Positions 1-13,845 of a stretch of 64,000 nucleotides of DNA are shown one piece after another. Position numbers and translations under genes: made by a program. Source of the DNA: Fratercula arctica (Eukaryota > Chordata > Aves > Charadriiformes > Alcidae); the NCBI GenBank assembly GCA_947846985.1, contig CANTUZ010000002.1, positions 14,270,087-14,334,086 of the forward strand, written 5' to 3'. The notes under the pieces were generated by a model, which ran no database searches, was not told the DNA's origin, and saw only the letters and a program-made list of their open reading frames with translations. Each line of letters opens with the position of its first letter. Positions within the stretch are counted from its first letter, which is position 1.

Positions 1-1583
1 ACCTTTTTGATGAATGGGAGCTATGTTAGACTAATAGATATGAATGTGATAAATAGGAAGAGCAGATGATTTTGCCAAACTGAGATGAAGAGACTTAAGA
101 AGACACTCTAAAGAAGAGAAAGAAAAAAACCCCAACAACAACAAAACAGGAAAAGATTGCACGACACTTTAATTATGTAGCTAACTGCAAACAAATAAAT
201 GATGACATAATGAAGTAAACCAGGTTAGGTCAATATTCATTCAAGGTATGGAAAAGGGGTTGGAATTCTGCTATGGCTTCCTTAATATTCCCTGTTACAC
301 TTCTATGTATAAAGACATACCTCTAGTGAGATGACTCTATCACAAGCAACTTTAATTACTTAAAATTACATTTTAACATAATTAACTTCACATTATAGAC
401 CAGAGAACAAATTATACTGTTAAAAGTAGATCCAGCATATTCCTTGCCATGATAGTTGACAGATTTCACCACCAATTAGTCACTGAGATAATGCAAGGGT
501 TGGTGCTGGTTTACGTATAGTTCTAGTAAGTATCAAGGTCATATAGAAGAAAGCCAATTGGAGAAATAAAAAACTTTGTGCTGAAAAGGTATGGATTGTC
601 TGTGTTTAAATGTATGAAACACTAAATACAAAAATAAGTCTGTAGACACGGTTTTCAATATTGAGAGAAGAGACTGAAAAAATGTTAACCGACTGATATG
701 AAAAAAAAAATGATAGAGACTGTATGAAAATGAAAACCTTAAAAAGGCTACTGAAAAATAGAGTGGGAAATCAGAATAGGTCTTGAAAACATTAGGATAA
801 AGTAGAAATGTCTAATAACTGCATTAGCCCTTGCAAAGGAATTAGCACAAATCATCTTTAACCACAAAAATTAAAAAGAAGGCCGTAGTGGAACTGACAA
901 TGCAGTAAGAGTGAGATAAAAGCTAATGTTAACTTTAAAAGGGCACAGAATCGTATGAATAATTTTCATCTTAGACAAGGATGCAGATCATGGATCAGAA
1001 GGTTAGATGACTGTTGGTGATGTGCAAATCAAGAGAGAAATTACTGTTATCTGGACAATGCTAAAATGTAAAAGCTATGCTGATAAAGATGTAATTCTGG
1101 GAGTGATGCTTGTTCCTCAGACCACGTTCTGAAGAGTTGCTCATGTTTACATAGTTCAGAGTTACTTAGTCCAGAGCAGACTGGCTGTATCCACATTTTG
1201 TAATACTTCGCCTAAACTGTTCCTGGGGCACATCTGGCCACCCTAAAATATATGGGGTTTTGATCAAAGAGCATAAATAGTGTAAATGCTGTGCCGTGAC
1301 AGAACTTTTACATCGTACTGTTGAGGGAGTGTGACAGATGCACTGGGCATTGGTATGAGGTTATATGTAGGAGAACATGTGGGAGAAGGATAAATGAAGA
1401 TCGAAGGTGTTAGACTGTAAAACAAAACGTTTTTCAGGAACTAAGCCTGGCATGGCCCACACTGCCTGTAATAGCCCTTCTTCCTCTGAGCTACATCCAG
1501 AAATTCATCTGGCTTTCATCTTAACAAAAAAAAAAATATTTTGATCTGTACAGAATCCCCAGGAGTGATCCAATACATGTGGA

Positions 1584-1603
1584 TATCCACATATATGTGG
1601 ATA
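1584..1603. repeat. 20-bp perfect palindrome
   Basis: The sequence tatccacatatatgtggata equals its own reverse complement. It lies in AT-rich DNA and overlaps a second short palindrome just upstream (gtggatatccac). No function is implied; such sites can arise by chance in AT-rich DNA. Confidence 0.8.
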
Positions 1604-3709
1604 ATCAGAGAGTCAATAAATTGGCAATATGAATATATTCAGATGATTGTGTGCATGAAGATTAAGGGAACTGGTAATGTCCATGTCTGGATGCAAGAAG
1701 AAATTGGAAAGCTATAGGAAATTGCAAGTCTGATAGGAAATATTCCTAATGATTATATAAGATTTTTAGAATGGAACCATACCTATCCCTTCAGAATAAC
1801 AATTGTTAGATCTGTTTAAATAAGCAAGAAAAATAGCACAAAAATGAAACACCTTGCATGTAATAATAAATAGCAAAAAAATCTTATTAGAAATGGTCAT
1901 CTTATCCACTGGTGATGATATATGATCTCGAGGCATCAGTAAGCCATTAGTGAAATATGATCAGGCACAAACAATGTGTCCATAGTATCTGTCAGCTACC
2001 AAAGAAATAGAGGAAAATGTAACAAAGCCACTGGTAAGATCTTTTATGCAGTGCCAAGCACAGTTCTAGTCGACTGTGTTCAAGAGAAGAGCATTCATAC
2101 TGGAAGATGTTACAGCAAGAGACTACCAGAATGAACAAAGTGAAAGATCTGTTTTACAAAGGGAAATTAAAAGAGGATTATTTTTTTTTTTTTTAGCTTA
2201 AGAAAAATAAGAGTTAAAACATTTTATTCTTCATAAATACCCTGAAGTTATATACACCAAGTTGAAAGAAGACATATTTAAATTTAAGTGTTGGAACAAG
2301 AATACATTAGCTTAATCTGGCCCTGGCGTAGAAACAAAAGGTTCCTAATTTTCTGGAGGTTGAGGCCTGTCTTAGTCACCCTATAACAAGAAACCCAACT
2401 GGCTTCAACATCCTAGGAGTGGAATATACAATAAAATTTCCTGACACAGCAGTATCTTGATATGGACCTGATAACACCAACATCTTTTTCCATCTCCTTT
2501 AATCCTATTTTCTATTATTTTAATTTAGGGTTAAAGAAAATGGATTTTTTTTTTTTTTTTTTAATACACTTGGTAACAGTAAAGCTATTGTGTAGACAGA
2601 TGCAATATAAAGAATTGGAGTATGGATTAATGTTACAAGGCAGGTGATGTGATTAATGAGCTACTTTTCCATTTATCATTGACATCATATGTAGGTAGAT
2701 TCATAGAGATATATATCACACAGACATATATAACATACACATGGAATGTGCATAATACTGTCAGATATTATTTCAATAAATTTGATCAACTAAAATATTG
2801 CTGTTTATATTTGGATAGAAGGTGATAGAAGAATGTGTAACACTAAAAAAGAGGATGATGAAAGAAATTGTAATGGCAAAAGTGATCATTTTGAAAAAGA
2901 ATATAACTTTTTGGCTGATTTGCAGTTCAGGCACATGTTTATAAGTAATTTGGAGGATTTTAGAAGGAAGATTTAGGAATCTAGATATATCCTTCAAAAG
3001 CTAAATCGTACCCTTGACATTTCATTTTATCTTTTTCCAGTTCCTGTTACAGAATCTATCCACATATTTAAGTAGTATTACACACACTATATTTTTCCTT
3101 TAATTTTTTATATCTGTAAATAGAAGAGTGATTAGTTTTTATGACTTCTCCTTGTTATTTAACTGAAAAGGAATTGGCTTAAAATTATATCAGTCTTCTC
3201 TCACAATAATTTCTTCACACAGTTTCTAGCATATGTAGGATTAAATCTTACTGTGCTGACTTCATGTTCTTGGAAGAAAGAAATCCTAAGAAGACTCCTC
3301 ACTTTTCATCTATATTTCCATATCAATAGTCTGGTCCAGTTTCTACCAAAGTGAATGAGAGTTTTGCGATTTATCTCAAAGGCAGTAGAATCTGTTATCC
3401 GAGTATGACACTTCCTTAAGAATTAATTCACTGTTAGGTTTTCTTATGTCTTTGGAAGAACGCGTTATTTTTATGACACAACTACATCAATAACCATCTA
3501 AATAAATACCTAATATCTCAGTAATCCCCACAATAAAGTGCACTGTATTCATGTCCTCATGCCCTAAGCCAGCAAAGCTACACGTGGATTTATCACATGG
3601 GTGTTGTTTTTTTTTTTCTACTGCGAACTATCCTTGTAAACACATTGCACAGATGATGCTCATGAATGGCAACTATCCATCAGCCCTAAACAGTAAGTCT
3701 CTGAGTAAT

Positions 3710-3734
3710 AAAAAAAAAAAAAAAAAAAAAAAAA
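3710..3734 (+). repeat. poly-A run (25 A)
   Basis: An uninterrupted run of 25 adenines. I see no retroposed gene body upstream that would make it a processed-pseudogene tail, so I treat it as a mononucleotide microsatellite. Confidence 0.9.
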
Positions 3735-6190
3735 GAATTTCTAAAGTATGGTGAGTCATCAAAAACTGAAGTAACACATGGATAATGGAAAAAAATTATG
3801 CTATTTGGTCCATATTGGAGCTTACTGACTTGATGAATTCTTAGGTTACTGTTGCCAAAATCAGTATTATTTAAACTAGACCAATGTTTGGTGCTTCTCT
3901 GCCACTGTTGTTGTTCACTAACAATATTCCCAGATTCTTAATACCTCACAATCTCTTTGAAGAGGTACTGAACCATCATTCATACAAAGAATTGTATCAT
4001 CTATACAAAGGGAAGCAGAAATAGGAAAGATGTGGAAGATATTTAAAGTTAGATTTAGGGAGTGTGATTAAATTTTTGGCCAGAACTGTGAAAGAAATTC
4101 CAGGCAAAAGGGTTAATAGCATGTCTGTCATAAATTTTTGCAAGTAAAAATGTCATCTGGATACAACTTCGGGGGTGGATGGAGAACCACTGAAAGAAAA
4201 CTTAAATAACATAGTGTAATTTTTAGGAGTTTTGATCTCCTGAGCTGGAATTTCCAGATGGCCTAACAAAATTAGAATCTCAAACCTGACAGAAGGTCCC
4301 CAGCACTCTGAAGAAGTGCTTTTCAAATATACGGTAAGAAGATATTTTAGAAAAACTATAATATAAAACACTTTACTATTAGAAAGGTGCACAGTCTTCA
4401 AAAGGAAAGGTGAAGCTTTGACTTGTCTCGTTCATTTGTCCTCAATCACATTTTAGTGCACACTGCATTATGTTCATTTGAAGTATTATTGCCAAGTGTC
4501 ATCCTTCAAGTATGTGAACAACCCTAAAAACCTTTTTCACATTTTAGAAATTGTGTTTCTTCCTTACAACTACTTTCTTTAACTCTAGGAAGGCGCTAAG
4601 AATGAGAGAAGCTGTCTTGCACGACCTCCAGAAACACCACAGAGGAGCAAGGCAGATTACTCAAATGCTTTAGATGGAATCAAGTGGTGATAACTAGATT
4701 GGACTGTAAATTTTTGGTTTCAGCATTAGTCTGTCAGAAATGGCTGAGTCAACAAAGCAGAACTTTTCACGAAAATATGCTGCTTTCAGAAAATCTTCTA
4801 ACGAAGGGTAGGCAGGGTTCTGACATAGCCCTCTTCTGTTTTCTGCCAGGTCACCCCAGCCAGAGGGGCACCAGGCTCTGAGGTTTCACAGCCCAATACT
4901 GCCAATATTTTCATCATAGGGTACCCAGGCTCTTAATACCCAAAGTCTTCCAGGTAAAGTGGCATCCCTATTCCAATAACATAGGTGAAAACAGAAAAAA
5001 AACCAAAACCAAACAACAAGGCCAGCATTGAGATAAATTCTGGCACGTTTGATATCTCGAAGCACTGAGCAGTCTATGCAACAGGACTGTTCTAGAGTAC
5101 GGGACTTCAAAAACCTGAGGGAGCTGCTCAACAGATCTATTAATCCAGGCAAAAATCGTGTTCTGTTCAGATCTTTGAGAACACAGCTTCAATCAAGACT
5201 TGTTAAATGAAAGATTTATAGCAATTCACAGCATTTATTTTCAAGTATGAATTCCAAACCAGAGCAAACAAATAATGAAGTTCTGAAAATGTTTCTAGAC
5301 TGGAACTTTCAGTTGTGTTTTTTTTTTCTTAATTCTAGATTTTATTATTTCTTTCAATTTCACCTTTTAACATTTCTTTATTTTGATCAGATTTACAGTT
5401 TAAAGGATGACCATGACAATAACATCCTTTCCAGAAAAAAAATTATTAAAAATATGTACTGTCAGAAATGCACAGGAGACAGCCAATTTACATACGGCCC
5501 TTTGTCACCTGATCTAGATACAATATTTATTTCATTCTATCTAAATTTTTTTCAGTTGTTATGTGAAATACTGCATTGGAAAATGGCTGCTGCTCTATCT
5601 CATGCAAATTTTAGCTTGTGCAGTTCTTCCTCATTATTATTTTAGTGATCATCAATATTTCATGACAAAAAAATGTTTGCATTGCCTAATGAGGGTGGAT
5701 GCCATGTCCTTCTCTACATAGCAATCAGCATTTATAAGTTGTCCGTTATCAATAATTTCTTGTTTTAAGTTTTACATCTAATAATGAGAATGTACTTAAC
5801 AGATGATGTCCAGTTTTAGTCTACCTGGATGATTAAGAATATACAGCAAAAAAATTCTTTGTCTTTGCAAACTGGAAATCAGCTCTGCAGCCAGTACTGA
5901 TGAGTTTACTGTATTTATCTGTTCTACTCTTCAACATTTTCTTTTTCTAAAAGGAACAGAATTCAGTAACATGGGCAGTTTGTATTTGTTTCCTTTGGTA
6001 CACATTACTGAGCTGAAACTGTGAGATATTTTAATTAATAAAAAAAATATAATTTGGAGAGCTTATAATACAATCATAACAAGATTAAGTAAAATAAATC
6101 AAAGCCAATTTGTGCTTGGTGCTTTTGGGAATAACATTTCTGTCAAGTTGTTGAACAGTAATCATTAAAACATGGGAATAATCCACCTCC

Positions 6191-6234
6191 TAATTAAACA
6201 ACAATAAACAATTGTCAATGGCACATAATTGTTA
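6191..6234. promoter_or_regulatory. Cluster of SOX-type AACAAT cores (candidate enhancer fragment)
   Basis: AACAAT cores lie at 6200-6205 and 6207-6212, an overlapping ATTGT at 6211-6215 and an inverted ATTGTT at 6228-6233, next to a TAATTA homeodomain-like motif at 6191-6196. HMG-box SOX proteins are known to bind (A/T)(A/T)CAA(A/T)G-like cores, often as pairs. The density is seen directly. The regulatory role is inference, and AT-rich composition raises the chance expectation. Confidence 0.25.
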
Positions 6235-8929
6235 AAAGTCAACAAAGGAAGCATTAGTGTAAACAAAGATTAGACATAGTTCTTGAAAATGAGAATGGGA
6301 ATGTTATTTAATGCCTGACAGAACAGACTAGACGCAATAAATATTTGCAATACTGGAGTTGCAAATACCACCATCAATATCATTTAGATAGTAGAGAAGC
6401 TGAGTTGTCTGTTGACAATACAAGGAATATGTTGCATGTTTTGTCTCCCATCTTTACTTACCCTTGAAAATGTTGTTACACTCCTTGTTACATAGCTTGG
6501 TTTTCTGTATTTTTTCATACTTCCTAGTCTTAGATCCAGGCATATTTTCAGAATACTTTTTAGGTCAAATCATTCCTTTCTACCAACAGCTACTTCAGAA
6601 GCCACACACTGGTCAGCGAAGAACTGAGATGAATTCACCAGACCTTGAATCTCTCTATTCAATTCCCAGCTAAGCTACTAACTTCGAAGCTCATCTAAAT
6701 ATGAGGACCCCTACACCCCCCATAGAACCACATATGTATACACAAATAAATATGTATGCAAATATGTACGTTAGACACTTAAGACTAGATCTAGAAGTGT
6801 CCATGAACCTGACATGTACATCTTTAATAATTAAGAATCTAAAAAGTTTTGTTTTAATGCAATTCAGAGATAATCCAAATCCCACAGATACCTCTGAGTA
6901 TAAGCACAAGGCCAATGAAATTTCAGAACTCCTGGTAACTCTGCTATAATTGCTTGGGCTTGTAGCCTTACTTTGTGAGTTTACCTACCATGTGCTTTGC
7001 TGGAAGATGACTGTCAAGCAATTGTCATAGGAGAGTTGAGGTACCCGAAGTTTGAACTTATAACGTGGGAATTTTTCCCTGTGTCTGTATCCATCTAAGC
7101 CTGAACCTCTCCTTAGGTCCTTGTTTGTATGAATGAGTTTGTGTATGGCCCTGAAAATTTTGAGGTCACTTAGTAGACTGAAAGCTGCACCAAATTCACA
7201 CAGGGCACATTTTCTAATCTCTCACCTGCACAGCCTGGAGTCTTATTTTGCTAAATCTGCAATCCCCACTGCAAAAAGTTTTCACGCTCTGAAAAAGGGG
7301 CTCATGTAAATAAATGGACAATTGAGCCTTGAATTGCAAAACCTTTCTCAGCTTTATATTGTTGATGTCAATGACATGGTGAATTAGGCACTAGATATTC
7401 CATGAAAAGCAATTCCTTGGTTGTTAAAAGTTTTTCTGGTGGTGCACATCTCACTCATTTCCATAGTTTGGTTTGCTCCAGATCTGTGGATTGTGAACAG
7501 GAGGGAACAATTGCTAAGGACTTAGGACTAAAAGCAGGTCATGAAAATATACATCATATGTAAATCTAATAGTACCCTAGATAATTTTTAACACTTTATT
7601 CATATACAACAGACCACTTTTGTTATTGTTGTAACTCTACTGACTTAGCAGTGTTTTGGTACTAGTATGACCCAGCAGCCGTATTTTTTATCAGCACCCA
7701 TGGGGAGAAATCAAGCCAAACGTGAGACAAAGGCTCTGGGATCTGAAAGTTTCCTCCAGCCTTTCATCAGTTATTAGAACTGAATAAAGTTATAGGCTCA
7801 GAAATACAGGGGATTAGGCTTCATACATGCTTGCTTTGAAGTTCAGCAGCAATCAGGTCCTCAGAATATACACATGCACTGCAATTGCCTTCAGCTAAAG
7901 TTCTAGTTTGTAATATTTATAAACATATACATTAAAATGCTGAGGAAGGAAAAGGCCTACAAGAAACTAGAAAACATTGCAAACGTGAGTTTAGGTTGTT
8001 CTAGTGACTTCTTGTTTATGAATGAGTCACGGATTTTCTTTGCCTCTTTCATCATTGAAGTTTTACTCATAATCTTCCAGATTTCCTCAGAATGTAAACA
8101 CAGTAATTTTACATCACAGTAGTTCACATCCCATGCAATCTGTCCAAAGCAGAGGTGCTGCAGTATAACATCAGTGGAAGCTTTTTCGTATCTTCAGAAT
8201 TAAAGCTTTGTGTTTGGTTAGCATACCAATACTTTCCAGGAAACCACTGGGGACTCTATAACAGCATCATTACTATGTCAGCTGAGATCAGCTAATCCTA
8301 TCTATGAGCATCATATATATCATATGCATCATTCTGTACAAATCCAAGAGGGAACATAGACGTTCATTTTCCATATGCTAGCCGCTATTACTGTTTTCAA
8401 AACCAGTTTTTATGTTTATTGTCTTTAGGGGGCAATTATGGAGAGGTACACGTATATGAAGGCACTGCATCAAGAAAAATCTATAGGGAAACCAAAATTA
8501 TGGTATAAATGATACAATAGTTCCAGTAGTGATATTCTCATTAAAGAAATGGGATTGTGTCTTAAATAGAAAAGCTTGAATAACCACCAATTTGAAAGCT
8601 GCCATCTGGATAGACTGCTGATATATATTAGATTAAAATTAAGGGCATTGATGACCTATTTGAAAGCACAGATTTCTAAAATGCTGCAGAAAAAATAGTT
8701 TTCAACAGCAAAGGGAGCTAATGGCCAAGGATTCAAAGGATTCAGCTTCTATGTTTGCTAATGCGGGGGCTCTTCCTGCATCAGACGAGAAAACACATTC
8801 TCAGTTTGTATACTGTATAATCCTTAATTTATAAGGTCTTGAATAGGATTTCCTTTGAGCAATGGCTTTATACTTTAGTGCAGTGGAGCTATTTTAAAAT
8901 TGTTATTCAGCATGTGTAGGTGTGGCAGA

Positions 8930-9300
8930 ACCTGGCCTAATGCCACTTCCAATTTCTGCACTTTCTCTTAAAAAAAAAGAAGTAATTATTGCCCCTCCCC
9001 TTCACATGTGATATCTTGGAGTTCTTCCAGGGATAGTTATGTGTCTCTTTAGACACTTGGTGAATCTTTTTCATTTAATTAAAGAATATAAAGATTTGTA
9101 TCTTTTTTATTTAGTCATTTAATGTTTTAATTAAGGAGAACTGATCCTGTTATTCAGAGATTAATTCAAGTGTATCATTGAAAGGGCAGCAGATGTGATA
9201 ATATGCAACAAGGTTAGGGACTTCACGGATATAATTCCCTGGCATAATGATTAGTGTAATCCACTAATTAATTTGTCTCAGTAATTTTTAGGAAGGTAAA
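8930..9300. promoter_or_regulatory. Homeodomain-motif-rich block (candidate conserved noncoding element)
   Basis: This interval contains repeated TTTAATTA, TTAATTAAG and CTAATTAATTTG motifs separated by mixed sequence without simple repeats, directly upstream of a CR1 fragment. This resembles vertebrate conserved noncoding elements in composition, but I cannot test conservation from one sequence. Confidence 0.2.
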
Positions 9301-9335
9301 ATTTCAGGGGTAGTTATTTTTCTTTTTCTTTCCAG

Positions 9336-9527
9336 TGAGTGGGGGCATTTTTCAGAAGTGAATGGGGCCATCCTGGTGTTCTGAAAGCCACTGACAAATC
9401 CCTCACTGAGCCCTGGAGGAGAAGATTCCCTGATCTAATTAGTCCTGCTTTGAGAGGGGAATTGGATAAGGTGACATACACAGGGCCCTTCCAACCTGAA
9501 TTATTCTATGATTCTATGTTTTCTATG
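9336..9527 (+). mobile_element. CR1-type LINE, 5'-truncated 3' end
   Basis: The block reads in CR1 order: a segment containing 'actgacaaatccctcactgag', then 'attagtcctgctttgag', a GGGAATTGGATAAGGTGAC stretch matching the usual 'ggttggactagatgac', 'cccttccaacctgaa', and finally tandem ATTCTATG octamers at about 9503-9518 with a degenerate third copy ending at 9527. CR1 elements are the dominant LINEs of birds and reptiles and typically insert as 5'-truncated copies ending in this octamer. The 63-codon open frame over this stretch is a shadow of the element, not a host gene. The 5' edge is approximate. Confidence 0.92.
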
Positions 9528-12500
9528 TAGGCAGCAAACATAATTTTCTTAAGAAAAGCAATGCATGCATGAAATTTATTGCCTCTTCCAAATCTCATTG
9601 AGATTGGTACATAAATACCTTTTAATTGAGTTTATGTATTCTTATTTGGTACCTTCTTCCCCTCTCTTACTGACTTTAAAATGCAATGAACCTTATTGAA
9701 TTCTTTGGGTCAATATATATAGCGGGCATGACCTGGCCCAGCTTATGTTAACCTTGTAATCAGAAAATGTTTAAAATATTTGGGAACATAATACAAGCAT
9801 ATGAAACCAGCAGTGTATCACTCTTATTCTGAGGCAGCACTGTCATGTTCTCTGCATCAAGGAATGTAGACTTGCCGGGCTGGTGGTTTTGAGCCTGGGG
9901 TTCTTTGTGCTGTGTCTCATTTTGAGAAATCTGCATGCCTTTTGGCTAGAGAATTTCATGCATTAGGCCATAATTTTCACCTGTGTAATTAAAAAATATT
10001 GCTTTATTTTACTTTATTTTATTTTATTTTATTTTATTTTATTTTATTTTATTTTATTTTATTTTATTTTAATTTTATTTTTTATTTAATTTTTTAATTT
10101 TTATTATTATTATTTTAAATTTTACATGTCTAATGCAGTGTTGACTAAACCCCGAACTGAATCAGACTTACAAAGATGATTGCATGCAGTACTGAAGAGT
10201 TCATATGCAGTCATACTCGTTTGGTTTTGGACACAAAATGGGACATATAAAATGCTCAAGTGACATTTGGTTGTGTAAACTGTAAAAGAAATATTTCTCA
10301 TGCTAATGCAGGCTATAGATATATCTAAAAATATATGTATCAATATTAGATTCAAATCCAAATACTGGATGAGAGAATAAACACTTTTGTAGCTTAATGT
10401 TTCTAATTATAATTCCTAGGTATCTTTACACTTGTAATAACATTGGAACTCAATTCAGTTGTCCAGACAAAGGTCTCTAATGACACCTGAGCTAACGTAG
10501 GGTTTATAAGACACAGGGCTAGTAGGTGTGACGAAGCATCTCCAGAACACACGAGTGGGTTTGAAGTGGCAACTGGAAACCAGAGAGGATATCTATGATA
10601 TTTTAAATGTCATGAAATGCCTTGTGTGGCAAACAGAGTCAGGTTCCTTTGAACAACCTCTTCTGTCTCTCTCTGGTCCGGTCTAGACATTACACATCCT
10701 AATGGATTCATGTCTAATCTTATTACCTAACAAACAGTTATCTTATGCTTCTAAATTCTTAAAAAGGCATTATGAAAGGATTAAGTTAGGGGCTATAACC
10801 TTTAAGAAGGGGTTACATTTGATGTGGATGGACATGGCTCTGGATAACCTGAAGGAAACCTGTGGAGCTGCAACTATCTATGCAAAATCTGGGACTGATG
10901 GACTTGAAAACCTATGTATTTTTTCTCCATTGATTCTTACACTTCCCTCTTCTCATATTGTATTGTTGTGAAAAAAGATCAATTAAAGTTTATTTTTATA
11001 AATAAAATTGTAATTTTTCTTTTTTTTTTTCTTTTCTGCTTTCTTCAACTCAGCCTCTGAAGTCAATAGGAATGTTCTAATTGATTTGCTACTGCAAGCG
11101 TTGTTATAATTGACAATATAGTTAGCTCTTCTTGACATTCCAGTGAAGATATTAGTGCTATATAATATTAATACAGTGTATATTAAAGAGATTAAGAAAC
11201 AACTAACACATTGAAAAAATCAGTCATCCATGGGGATTAATCATCAAATGGGATGCTCCTGGTGTGGATACGCATAATAGTCATGTTACATGGCATTCGA
11301 TATTTTCATCAATGAACTGGAAATAAACATAAAATTACCATTGACAAGAATATGTCAACCGCATAAAGGTCAGACGTGGTGAGGACAAAATAGTTATCAT
11401 ATGCAACACAAATTGCTTGTTTAGTCTAACCCCTTGAAATTAAAGTGGTTTAATGCTTAATTACTTAGTCAAATACAGGCTGTTGGGTCCAACAGGAGGG
11501 ATAGCTTGTGAAATGTGGTAGCTTATGGTATGGATCGAGTCAGTCTACCTGGCTGAATTCTACAAGTGCAATTTAACAGCTTGTTAAAGATTGACATTAG
11601 CCATTTTGTTGAAGCGAAAACTACTCATACATAACATAATATTTAGAATGGACATTAAAAAAAATGTTTTTTCCTGTGAATATGCAAACCCAATATAAGT
11701 TAGTACAATGCAATTATCAGCACCTCAATTTGCCAAGGATACTAGAGGTAGTGTTACTATTTTCACAAAGCTATTCTGAGACATTAAATGATAGTACGTG
11801 ATCAGGACCTTTATCGTCTTATAAGAAAGCACATTGCACTATAAAAACATTACATTGGCTCTCTGGCTATTAGAAGTCATCCTACTGATTTATCAATATT
11901 TCTCCCTATAACACTTGATTCTTTTCTTGGAGATCTTCAATCAAAACACTGAGCTCAGATGAACCCAATTAACCCATAAAATTTAAGAGAATAAAAGCAC
12001 AAAGTAGGGAAGTTGCCGAGAGTGCTGTTAAAATCGATGAAAGGTGTTTGGGAACACAGACATTTAGGTAGTAGAAACTACGTTGTCAGCTGCTTCCAAA
12101 TGTGCCGGAAAGATCACAGAGATCAGTCTGTAGAGATAAATTCTGTTGCAAAAAAATATTTGCATACAGTGTGAACAACTGTGTGCAAATGAAGCTTTCC
12201 ATGACAGGCAATGAGTTTATGGAAATGAGAAGAAAGTAGATCAAACAATATTACACTATGGGTAAACTTTTTCTTAAGCTTCTCCTTGATATAGTACCAA
12301 AATTCAGGTTTTCACAAATAACTAGAAATCCCCACTGACTTTCTCTTTAAAATGCTACTGTGATTTCATATGTGATTTTTTTATTCACTTATAAAGCACT
12401 ACACTTACTTACATTTCACTACTTCATTTATATTTCACTTATAAAGGAAGTCAGGCACCCCTTTCTCTGCTCTTTTCAAAGTATATGGAGTTAAAATGTG

Positions 12501-13734
12501 AAATAAACTGATGTCTTGGTGGAAGAGCCATAACAGAACATGTTGCCTTATTCTATTTATGAGTGTGTGTTGGAAGATTACATAACAAAACTAGGGCTCT
12601 ATATTACCATAAGAAGGGTGTGGAACAGGCTGGTGAACCACAGAAGTTTGCTGCCAGATGAGGAGAACGCTTCCAGTCAGGTTCTGCTGGGATCTGTTCC
12701 GAAGCCTATTCAGAGTAATTTATTTCTTAATCACTCCGATGGAGCAGTCGATACACTTGTAAAACTAGAGGCTTATTCCAGCCTGAGAGTGGTTGTGAGC
12801 ACTCCAGGGCACTCCCGAGAATTAAAAAAAAACTCCTCAAAAATTGATAGTTTGGGAATGAAATAAAAGCAAATGCTACTTCTACATATGACTTTAAAGT
12901 CAGTGAATGTAGTAATACATTTTCTTTCCTGCAACAGCTCACCGGAGTTCACTGTGAGCACTTGCTGTGCCTATGGAACAAGGACACAAATTCAGCAATC
13001 ATCTGGTACAGGACTTGAGACTTCCCTCCATTTTGTAAGTAAAGGTTCAAGATGAATTTAGAATGGCACAACAGAAGTAGTCTTTTTAAAATTTCAAGGA
13101 CTTTAAGATTAGCTCCTGCATTGCTGAGCAAAAGCCCGTAGTGCTTAAGGAAAAATCAATTTCTCAAACAGAGAGTGGGGAAGATGTGGGAATCATCAGC
13201 ACTGCAGAAGAAGATTGAAGTGGTATAGTACATTTCCAACAAACATGAGTCAATATAGGGATGTTGTTGCAAAAAGTGCAAATTTTATTTGGGATGTATT
13301 AATAGAGTCTCACATGTCAGACAAGGGAGTAATTATTCCACCCCTTTTGGAACTGATGAAGTTTCAGAAGGGGTGTTTCAAGCACCAAATCTCAGAAAAG
13401 ATGTAGACAAGCCAGAGATAGTCTGCAGAATAATATTGACAAAAATGAAAGATTTATTAATTTCCTTTGAGGAAAGCCTGAAAGATTTTTTTTATTTATT
13501 TATTTTAATATAAAAATAGGGATCTCGGGTGGCAGAGGGGGAATGCAGAGGGAAGAATGGTCACAGTAACAACCTTCCAGTGTGTACAGAAGTTGCATGT
13601 AAAACACATAGAGCTCTATCAGCTCTGTTTTCTCTGGGGATGACAAGAAGAAATTGTCCTACTGGTGCTTTCATAAGATACTGCAAGAGACAACCAACAG
13701 CACAAACTACCATGTGGAATCACGATCTTTGTAA
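9528..13734. other. AT-rich noncoding stretch
   Basis: Apart from the TTTTA microsatellite I see no gene. The 108-codon open frame at 12540-12866 has no recognisable domain. A short segment near 12612-12640 (gaagggtgtggaacaggctg) resembles an internal CR1 3'-region motif, but the flanks do not continue the match. Confidence 0.6.
10003..10115 (+). repeat. (TTTTA)n microsatellite with TTA tail
   Basis: About ten uninterrupted ATTTT units run from 10021 to 10070, with imperfect units on both sides, followed by T-rich sequence and a short (TTA)n at about 10100-10113. This is an ordinary pentanucleotide microsatellite and probably polymorphic. Confidence 0.95.
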
Positions 13735-13845
13735 GTTTTCTAGAACAGGTTGGACAGATATCCATATGTAACAGTATAAATATAGCTCATTCTGACCCAG
13801 CTCAGGCCAATTAATTAGATCAACACTTTGCAACCTTTTTAAATA
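13735..13845 (+). mobile_element. Old CR1 3'-region relic
   Basis: The segment begins 'ctagaacaggttggacagat' and continues through 'atatagctcattctgacc' and 'agctcaggccaattaattag'. This follows the familiar CR1 order of 'aacaggttggacaaacacct', 'gtatacttggtcctgcc' and 'gcagggggctggactagatg'. The match is diverged, carries small indels and lacks a clean octamer tail, so it is an old insertion. The edges are approximate. Confidence 0.5.

Larger units (their letters stand above)
1..9335. other. AT-rich noncoding stretch
   Basis: I see no supported gene here. The open frames are short (at most 132 codons), lack recognisable domains and follow base composition. The stretch holds poly-T and poly-A runs (for example near 2180, 2550 and 3710-3734), a 20-bp palindrome at 1584-1603 and a block rich in SOX-type cores at 6191-6234. 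Around 8930-9300 it has many TAATTA/ATTAAT motifs, the composition often seen in vertebrate conserved noncoding DNA, which is inference only. Confidence 0.7.

Noticed and set aside
9339..9530. 63-codon open frame with an initial Met
   Set aside because: It lies wholly within the CR1 3' end and is a shadow of the LINE.
12612..12640. Short match to an internal CR1 motif (gaagggtgtggaacaggctg)
   Set aside because: The match does not extend into expected CR1 sequence on either side, so it is not listed as an element.
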